A stretch of 64,000 bases of DNA, taken from Manduca sexta. Lineage: Eukaryota > Arthropoda > Insecta > Lepidoptera > Sphingidae. The notes under the pieces are model-generated. The model saw only the letters and a list, made by a program, of their open reading frames with translations, had not been told where the DNA came from and did no database searches. The stretch is from positions 4,782,609 through 4,846,608 of the forward strand of contig NC_051126.1 in assembly GCF_014839805.1 (NCBI RefSeq), given 5' to 3'. Shown in pieces: positions 56,967 through 64,000 of the stretch. Position 1 is the first letter of the stretch. Every line of letters begins with the position of its first letter. The translations under genes and the position numbers were made by a program.

Positions 56967-58376
56967 TCAACATACGCCTGGGGGATCCCACCACTCACGA
57001 AAATCTTTGTATATCGATGTTGTCTTTACCGCTTTCTCGTCATTTAGTAATTCACAAAATCTACAATACTCATTCGTCTCCACGCTTTCCCCATTTGTAT
57101 GATAAGTATAATAGTTCTTCCATTTAAAATACTTGTAATATTCTTCAGGGTTTTGTATCAACTCATTCATTTTTGCTGCTAATTTTTCCACACCAAGTTG
57201 CCTAGCATTGAGATAAATCCCATCTGGCATGAACCTGCAATGATGTTTATTATCAGCATACAATGAAATATGCATCAGTATTTAAAATTACAAAATATTT
57301 GATATACGAATCATGTAATAAAGATAGATATGTATTTCACAATCAGTCTCTTAAGATAGTACTAATTGCATACCAATAAAATTCAAATTGAGGCCATGGA
57401 TGTTAATGACGAATATGTGTTTCGGAACAATATCTCTATATACATTTTAAATTTACCTGGTATAATTGCCTCCTCCAAAAACAATGGGCACAGCATTATT
57501 CTGTAATGGAGTCACCAATTTTTCTGTCACGTAGTCCTCAGCAAATGAGTTCTCGAAGGATAAATAAAAGTAATAGGTATCTTCAATTAATTTATTGCAT
57601 TTATCTGGTGAATCCCGAGAACACGACATCAGTCCGCAGCGACCGTAAATATCGATAACATGTTTATATTTTTCCAGCTCCATTTTAAGGTCATTTACGA
57701 ACCTTTCTCGTTTACTATTTGTTAAACAGTTGGACACGAACCATGCGGCCGCTTTAGTCTTTGTTTTCAGTTTTGCTTTCAATTCATCGCTAATAGGATC
57801 CATATCTTCTAGTTTTGGCCAGTGCATGTCTTTTTTTGGTCCAACTACCTTCTTATCTTTATCTCGGATTGAAATATATCCCCATCGTACTTCGGAGTCC
57901 AATTTATATGTCCAAGTCCAGTTAAAATAATTATCAAACCTATTAGAGCACACGGGATAGTTGTGAGATGACTCTATACTAGCAAATGCGTATTTCTGTC
58001 GCGGTGATCTCTTCTTTGGTAATCGTTCTTCTGACATTCTTACAACTTCAGGGCCAGCGAAAGCTATGACATCAAATTTTGTAATATCTTCAAGGTAATT
58101 TGGATCAGCCGTTACTATACAATTCACGTGTGGACATTTTCTCTCTATGAAACCATTTTGTCCCACTCCCATATAGACGAATGGCACATTACGCGGTGAT
58201 GTCCACTGTAAAATGTATTTCATGGTAGTTTCCTCGTTGAGTACTCGTATCTTCTTATTGTTACGATGATCGTTCTTGTTACTCAGGAAATCTTTCAAGG
58301 TGACGTATACAATAACTATTAAGAATAATATACTACAGTAGTACAATATCTTCACATATTTATTCGGCATTTTCAC
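56967..58376 (-). CDS. Alpha-1,3-fucosyltransferase, GT10 family (gene B)
   Basis: Minus-strand exons 58376-57457 and 57234-56967, 395 residues. Donor ACCAG|GTAAAT, acceptor catcattgcag|G; the 222 bp intron splits the Arg codon of NYTR|FMPDG exactly as in gene A. Type II layout with an anchor at residues 8-26 and a short stem. GT10 features: CPHVNC (81-86), FASIESSHNYP (131-141), FNWTWTYKLDSE (151-162), AAWFVSNC (210-217), DIYGRCG (242-248), FENSFAEDYVTEKL (274-287), and CRFC near the end. The C-terminus stops shortly after REWWDPP, about 12 residues earlier than gene A. No frame break. Expected to transfer fucose from GDP-fucose to N-acetylglucosamine in the Golgi; acceptor specificity unknown. 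It converges with gene A, about 35 kb away, and is the closest relative of the pseudogene at 25 kb. Confidence 0.93.
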
Positions 58377-58597
58377 TCCGCGACAGCGCGCGTCGTTTCC
58401 AACTTGACTTTAGTGGTCAACTGAATAAGTTTTATCATTGCAGAATAGGCAAGCTGCAGGTACAATAATAAATTTATCTCTAATCAACTATATTATTAGG
58501 TATGGGGTTTTACGTGCAATACGATAACAAAAATAAAATACGAAATATCAATTATATAATAATTTCTTATGTTTACGCGAATGTTAGACATGGAAAT

Positions 58598-58690
58598 TAA
58601 ACTAATTTTCGGATTCTATCGCGGTGTTAGTATTTTATTTTCTCCCGACGTTTCGAAGACTTTGCAGCCTTCATGGTCACGGGGGGGATT
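58598..58690. mobile_element. Folding TIR element, family D, copy 5 (half)
   Basis: aaactaattttcggattcta, tcgcggtg, ctcccgacgtttcgaagact, ttgcagccttcatggtcacg: the left half of the family. It stops after a G run; the right arm is absent. It lies upstream of fucosyltransferase gene B. Confidence 0.7.
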
Positions 58691-58699
58691 GAGGTGTTG

Positions 58700-59300
58700 T
58701 TCATCCGTAAAGTCAAAGTTACAATATCTACCTACATTTTACAATTATACAACTTTTTAAAATTTTAGCTGTTGGTGGTCCGATCTACGCAGAATGAGCT
58801 CACAGTGTCTTGAAGTCTATATGACTTAAATTTAAAATTTTTGAATGTTTTGTCGTTATAGCGTTCGTGGTTTGGTTATTCCACTTACGTACTTGACTGG
58901 TTTAGTTCTATGACTTTCTGTTTGAAATACTGTAAAATGTGTTAATTGTTATTATTCGGAAGCATGGGACATCGGGCTAACATTTGTGCTATAATAGTAT
59001 CAATGAAATAAGAAAACTAAGGTTATTAAATATAAGATTTAAATAGCCTAAACTACCTGTTCTTCTGTCCGGCGCCTTTCCCTTCATTTAGTGATGCCGT
59101 TTGACAATAAATTTCAATTTGGCAGGCTTAACATAATTTATTATCATTTATAACATAATAATTTTTAGTGACAACATCTGCCAACGGGAAAACGTTATTA
59201 GGTCCGACTAATCATTCTTATCTATTCCGTGTAGAGCGATCGCATGTTTGGTAGGATAAGATTTTGTCACATCGACCTAAATATTCGCATACAAATCCAA
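58700..59300. other. Intergenic, nothing recognised
   Basis: AT-rich sequence upstream of gene B beyond the half TIR element. No promoter motif could be assigned. Confidence 0.4.
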
Positions 59301-59308
59301 TGCTTTGT

Positions 59309-59342
59309 AAGGCGAAATGGAAATACTATTGCATTTCGCCTT
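59309..59342. repeat. Small perfect hairpin
   Basis: Arms aaggcgaaatg and catttcgcctt with a 12-base loop. The stem is GC-containing in AT-rich DNA. Too short to call an RNA gene. Confidence 0.5.
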
Positions 59343-59359
59343 TTTGCTTTCAATTGTGA

Positions 59360-59665
59360 AACATTATTAGTGACGTAGTTGCGAACGTTATTCGACCACT
59401 GCCCTGATTTCCGAGGTTCGAATTCCGGGTCGGGAAAAGTGACATTTGTTTTTTTGCTTAGTATCGACCCGGAGTCTGGAATTTGTGCCGGATATGACGA
59501 TAGGCTTGCTCTTTAATTACATCATGAGAAGGAATACAATTGAAGAAACTGGGTTTCGTGTTGTCTGCCCGCACCTTCGGGGATAAAGGCATGAGATGAG
59601 TGTGTGTGCGTGCGTGTGTGCATGCGAGTGCGTGTGTGTATGTATGTGTTTGTGTGTGAGTGTGT
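59360..59665 (+). repeat. SINE family B, copy with long GT tail
   Basis: Head with B-box-like gaggttcgaattccgggtcg, body gacccggagtctggaatttg, tgccggatatgacgatagg, gcaccttcggggataaagg, then an imperfect GT/GTAT run to 59665. Confidence 0.75.
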
Positions 59666-60083
59666 CTTATTAGTCTTTATCCTAAGCGTTGCTTTTTCTT
59701 TGATTCTAAATCAAATATAATCCCACAAAAGAAATAAGTTGACGAAGCACTAAGTATCAAGTAATCAGTGTCAGTACAAGGATTATGTTATTATGGATTA
59801 ATTTCTATTTGTAATGGACCTTTTTATCATTCATTATCACGGTGTCGAATTTCGAAAGTTTTAAATACACCAAAAAAACATTGTAGAACATCTGATTTGC
59901 TTAAATAACAGCAATTAATATTTGTTGAAAAAATCGTTTTCAAATACGATCTGAATCTTACAGATACTGCTTGTGTACTATTAAACAAGCGAGGCACGTA
60001 GATACTACGGTACAAAAAAATGTTTTCATTCGTAATTTTACTGATAGAAAAAATTACAAATAACGTTTTGTAGGACATATTTT

Positions 60084-60305
60084 ATATCCGCCCGAATAGC
60101 AACCACCGTACATAAGATAGTAAAACCCACTATAGTGGCCCACGTGCATGTGTCGCATTCCGGGATCAGCCTGTGTGTATCAGGTTCCAACAGCCCGGCA
60201 TAGTTGTGTCGAATGTCGAGGAGTTACCATCTCTCGTCAGTCGATATTCTATTGGACCCCACTTCACTTACCATCAGAGGCAGTGGGGTCACTTTCCCGT
60301 GCCTG
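60084..60305 (-). repeat. SINE-like family C, minus copy next to the Dong-like element
   Basis: atccgcccgaatagcaacca, actatagtggcccacgtgca, cattccgggatcagcctgtg, taccatcagaggcagtgggg and ending cgtgcctgaatt. It is followed at once by the TAA tract that hosts the LINE at 60337. Confidence 0.8.
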
Positions 60306-60315
60306 AATTAATATA

Positions 60316-60336
60316 TAATAATAATAATAATAATAA
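60316..60336 (+). repeat. (TAA)n tract, left flank of the LINE
   Basis: About seven TAA units directly before the GC-rich 5' end of the LINE. A matching TAA tract lies on its right side at 63716-63734. This is the target-site context known for Dong elements of the silkworm. Confidence 0.8.
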
Positions 60337-61346
60337 GCCCGCAGGGGCGGCTTTGTGGCGAGCCGACGGTGAGTGGCGACACCGCGTTCCCTGATTCCGT
60401 GGGGGCTAAATGAGACCCCCTGACCCTTGGCTTGCCTTAACTGGCCGGCTAGGGGTGGAAGTCGCAAGAGCTAAGAACCTCAGCTCCAGGGTGGAAGTGC
60501 TCAATCTGCGTAATAGCGAGGAAACCCGCTCCGGGACGCGATAGCGACCCGCGATGGTGAAATCGGTGCACACCTCTCGACACCCTTAAGCCACCCACAC
60601 CGGTGTTGCGTCCTTGGCTTACGCCACTTATGGGATGCCCATCTAGTGGGGGGCAAGTCACCGCCTGCCTTGAATACATAAGATTGAGACATTTATATTA
60701 TTCGACTATTTAATGACATTATACTTAACGATTTTATATTTGATGACACTAAACTTATAGATCTACATACAATAATATACTGCACTGCAGTGGTTATATC
60801 TGAAGAGCTGGGATACCAAATACAGAGCGACAACACAACTGTGGGACATAAAGAAAAAAGTAAAGCAGCATGGCAAATTAGGCTTGAAAAAGACATAGAA
60901 AAACTTAGGGTAGATATAGGTAGACTCACACAGTACGTAAAAGGTAACAGGTCCAGAAAAGTAACAAAACGAGTAGAAGCAATATTTAAAATACTACCAC
61001 CCACACTAGACATGAAAATGACAACAAAAGGCCTGAAGAGTATCTGGATACACTAAAACAAAAATTAGCACTTAAAGTTCATAGACTTAAACGATATAAA
61101 AAAGCACAACAACGGTTAATAGATAATAAGCTGTTCTCCACCAACGAAAAGATATTTTACAGACAATTACTAAAAAAACAAACACCAAACACTAACGAAC
61201 ACACCTCAGACATATATACAATACAGTTACCAGCAGAGAAACAATTAGAAGGATTTTGGGCAGGGATTTGGGAGAAAGAAGAAAATCATAATGGAGAGGC
61301 ATGTTGGATAACACAGGAAAAAGAAAGATTTAAAGATATAGAAGAA

Positions 61347-63053
61347 ATGAGTTTCAGCGAAGTAACAGCAGATGAAATAACTATTATCACAAACAATTTA
61401 CACAACTGGAAAAGTCCGGGAATAGATAAAATTTATAATTATTGGTACAAAATGCTGACATCTTTACATAAAACTCTTGCCAAAAACATAACAGACATAA
61501 TATATGGTAGACAGAATATACCCGCATTTATAGCTACAGGAATTACTTATATGTTGCCCAAAAACAAATACTCACCACATCCATCACAATACAGACCAAT
61601 TACTTGCCTACCCACACTGTACAAAATCGTCACCTCTGTTATAACAAAGCGTATTAGCTCACATGTAGAACACTATAATATAATTGCAGAAGAACAGAAA
61701 GGATGTAGGCGAGGTCACATGGGATGCAAGGAGCAGTTAATCATAGATTCGACAATTCATAAGCATGCTACTTCAAAAAATCGAAACCTACACTGCACCT
61801 TTATAGATTATAAAAAGGCTTAAGATAGTATACCACATTCCTGGCTACTTAAAATTCTAGATATATATAAAATAAATCCATCAATTATAGAATTCTTACA
61901 AACAGTAATGACATTTTGGAAAACATCGTTACAATTAAATTACCGCCAGCATAAAATTACAAGGCGACACATACAAATTAAGAAAGGCATATATCAAGGT
62001 GACTCACTAAGTCCCTTGTGGTTCTGTCTTGCTCTTAATCCTCTATCACACCAATTTCATAGTTGTCAGACCGGATATAATTTTAATACCACCACCGACC
62101 ATACCATGATATCCCATCTAATCTATATGGATGACATAAAGCTTTACGCCAGGACACAGAAGGACATGCAAAAACTACTTAATATTACAACAGGTTTTAG
62201 CACAGATATTAAAATGAAGTTTGGACTAGATAAATGTAAAGCCGTACATATAATAAGAGGTAAAGTTCAACCTGGCGACTATGTAATTAATAGCAATGAT
62301 ATAATAGAGGCATTAGAACCTTCTGATGTATATAAGTATTTAGGTTATAATCAGCTTAAAGGTTTAGACCACACATCCATTAAACACGCACTAACTAATG
62401 AATATAAATTTAGGGTAAATTCCATATGTAAAACACAACTCTCAGGAAAACATTTGATTAAAGCTATAAATACGTATGCTATCCCAATCTTAACATACTC
62501 ATTTGGAATCATTAAATGGTCTAAATCCGATGTAGAACAAATAGAAAGAACAACTCGCACCACTCTTACAAAACATAATCATCATCATCCTAAATCTGCA
62601 ATAGAAAGATTAACTATAAAACGACAACACGGGGGTAGGGGGTTGATAGATATCCAACACTTATGGCAAAAACAAATCTATAATCTTAAAAAATTCTTCC
62701 ACACTAAATCTTTGGTAAGCGACATCCATAAACAAGTAACATTGAATGATCATAATTACACACCGCTTAACTTGGAACGACCTTTGAACACAACCCAAAC
62801 TAATAATACAGATCCTTTAAAACGCAAGATAGAACAATGGAAAATGAAAGTATTACACGGAAGACACCCTCACGATCTTGAACAAGCACACATAGATTCA
62901 ATAGCATCAAATCAATGGCTTAGAGTAGGAAACTTATTCCCGGAAACAGAAGGATTTATGTTAGCAATTCAAGACCAAATTATCAATACAAAAAATTACA
63001 GAAAACATATAATTAAAGACCCCACCGTATTGAATGACAAATGTCGTAGATGA
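61347..63053 (+). pseudogene. Reverse transcriptase region of the LINE with two nonsense changes
   Basis: One frame is open from about 61025 to 63053 apart from TAA at 61821-61823, just after DYKKA, where reverse transcriptases have an aromatic residue (motif A, which also carries the first catalytic Asp just after). The second stop, TGA at 63051-63053, falls at the second cysteine of the zinc-knuckle motif. Otherwise the region keeps all core motifs in order, including YMDD, so the loss of function looks recent. Any protein made would lack the endonuclease. Confidence 0.85.
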
Positions 63054-63632
63054 CACTCCCAGCCCGAAACCATCCAACATATCACCGGAGCATGCATAAC
63101 CCTAACCCAAACAGATTACACCCATAGACATAATCAAGTAGCTAGCATTATCCACCAACACTTAGCACGCAAACATAACCTTTTAAAAGAGCCTAACGCT
63201 ATTCCCTATTACAAATATTCTCCTCAAACGATCTTAGAAAACGCTACCCATAAACTATATTATGACCGTGCCATCCTTACTGATAAAACAATTCATTACA
63301 ATAGACCTGATATCACCCTTCAAGACAAACACAGTAAAACTACCTACTTAATCGACATTGCAATACCAAATACACATAATATACAAAAAACCGTAACAGA
63401 AAAAATAGCTAAATATACAGAACTCAAAGACGAAGTAACAAGAATTTGGAAGCAAGAAAAAGTATATGTTGTACCCATTGTTTTATCAACGACTGGTGTC
63501 ATTCCAAACAATCTCCATAATAGCCTAAAACTCTTAGATCTCAAAAAAACAATTTACATTATGTTACAAAAAGCTGCTATCTTAAATACCTGCCGTATAG
63601 TAAGAAAATTCATGACAGAAGACAGTGACTAA
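63054..63632 (+). pseudogene. Restriction-like endonuclease end of the LINE ORF
   Basis: Continues the same frame after the TGA at 63051. It opens with HSQPETIQHITGAC (the rest of the zinc motif) and reaches YNRPDITLQDKH, TYLIDIAIPNTHN, EKIAKYTELKDEV and a final KFMTEDSD before TAA. The PD...D...K spacing is that of the PD-(D/E)XK-like nuclease of R2/R4-group elements, which would cut the target DNA. Confidence 0.8.
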
Positions 63633-63724
63633 ACATAAATTCCACTAATTCATTTACTTGGTTTAGGCCCGTAATGTGGTGTTAACCAGCCTTGAGCTGA
63701 GATAAGTGTCCATGACAATAAAAA

Positions 63725-64000
63725 TAATAATAATATCAGCCCTGTATTATATACTTGCCCACTGCTGAGCACCGGCCTCCTCCACTACTGAGAGGGATTA
63801 GGCCTTAGTCCACCACGCTGGCCTAGTGCAGGTTGGTAGACTTCACACAACTTCGAAATTTCTATAGAGAACTTCTCAGATGTGCAGGTTAAAGCGAACG
63901 ATAAATTCACAAAGAATACACACATGATTTTTTTAGAAAAGTCAGAGGTGTGTGCCCTTGGGATTTGAACCTGCGGACATTCGTCTTGGTAGTCCGTTCC
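63725..64000 (-). repeat. SINE family A, copy 8 (cut by the window end)
   Basis: Minus orientation. The TTA tail merges with the right TAA flank of the LINE. A short deletion removes the segment tttcctcacgatgttttcct-like bases around 63890. The tRNA-like head lies beyond the window. Confidence 0.85.

Larger units (their letters stand above)
60337..63717 (+). mobile_element. Dong/R4-type non-LTR retrotransposon, nearly complete, inactivated
   Basis: About 3.4 kb. A GC-rich 5' region (60337-60690) precedes one ORF broken into pieces: 60691-61056 in one frame, then about 61025-63053 in another, then on to about 63632. The reverse transcriptase domain includes WKSPGIDKI, QYRPITCLPTLYKI, DYKKA, KGIYQGDSLSPLWF and the active site YMDD (62127-62138). 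After it come a zinc-knuckle region (C-x2-C-x8-H-x4-C pattern) and a restriction-like endonuclease: NRPDITL, then YLIDIAIP and KIAKYTEL. An endonuclease downstream of the reverse transcriptase plus insertion in TAA repeats points to the Dong/R4 group. The lesions are one frameshift, two stops and no APE-type endonuclease upstream. Confidence 0.88.

Noticed and set aside
60449..60692. Minus-strand open frames of 63-76 codons before the LINE ORF
   Set aside because: They lie in the GC-rich 5' region of the LINE and have no domain.

Overview
The window reads as AT-rich, repeat-dense nuclear DNA of an insect, almost certainly a moth or butterfly. The genes have introns with GT..AG borders and AATAAA-type poly(A) signals. 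The repeats fit Lepidoptera: tRNA-headed SINEs, folding TIR elements, and a Dong/R4-like non-LTR element inserted in a TAA tract. Nothing looks bacterial: no operons, no Shine-Dalgarno sites, no CRISPR. All gene models below were assembled by hand from reading frame, splice-site match and intron phase; none has transcript support.

Layout. (1) 0.2-5.9 kb holds a cluster of small, mostly two-exon genes. At least three share one plan: basic N-terminus, one membrane segment, a phase-0 intron, then a hydrophilic second exon with cysteines or glycosylation sequons. I do not recognise the family. (2) 8.3-11.4 kb holds a three-exon MADF-BESS DNA-binding protein gene (minus strand), followed by an orphan coding exon. 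(3) 12-18 kb is mainly repeats: a retroelement inserted in the terminal repeat of a MITE, a 320 bp TTAA-bounded palindrome, and two minus-strand exons that could be the end of a tetraspanin-like gene. (4) 20.4-22.1 kb is an intact two-exon alpha-1,3-fucosyltransferase gene (GT10). A decayed fucosyltransferase pseudogene with its intron follows at 25.0-25.8 kb. (5) 26-56 kb is almost all intergenic sequence and repeats: four SINE-like families, LINE fragments, MITEs, a 90 bp AT microsatellite. A few isolated exon-like ORFs lie here, one sharing a coding segment with the orphan exon at 8.3 kb. (6) 57.0-58.4 kb is a second intact GT10 gene on the minus strand, with its intron at exactly the same codon as the first. 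(7) 60.3-63.7 kb is a nearly complete but disabled Dong/R4-type LINE carrying a restriction-like endonuclease domain; it lies in a TAA tract that is also the tail of a SINE.

The two fucosyltransferases are predicted type II Golgi enzymes that would transfer fucose from GDP-fucose to N-acetylglucosamine of glycans. With the pseudogene they record local duplication and loss. The MADF-BESS protein is a probable nuclear regulator, and the small membrane proteins are orphans.
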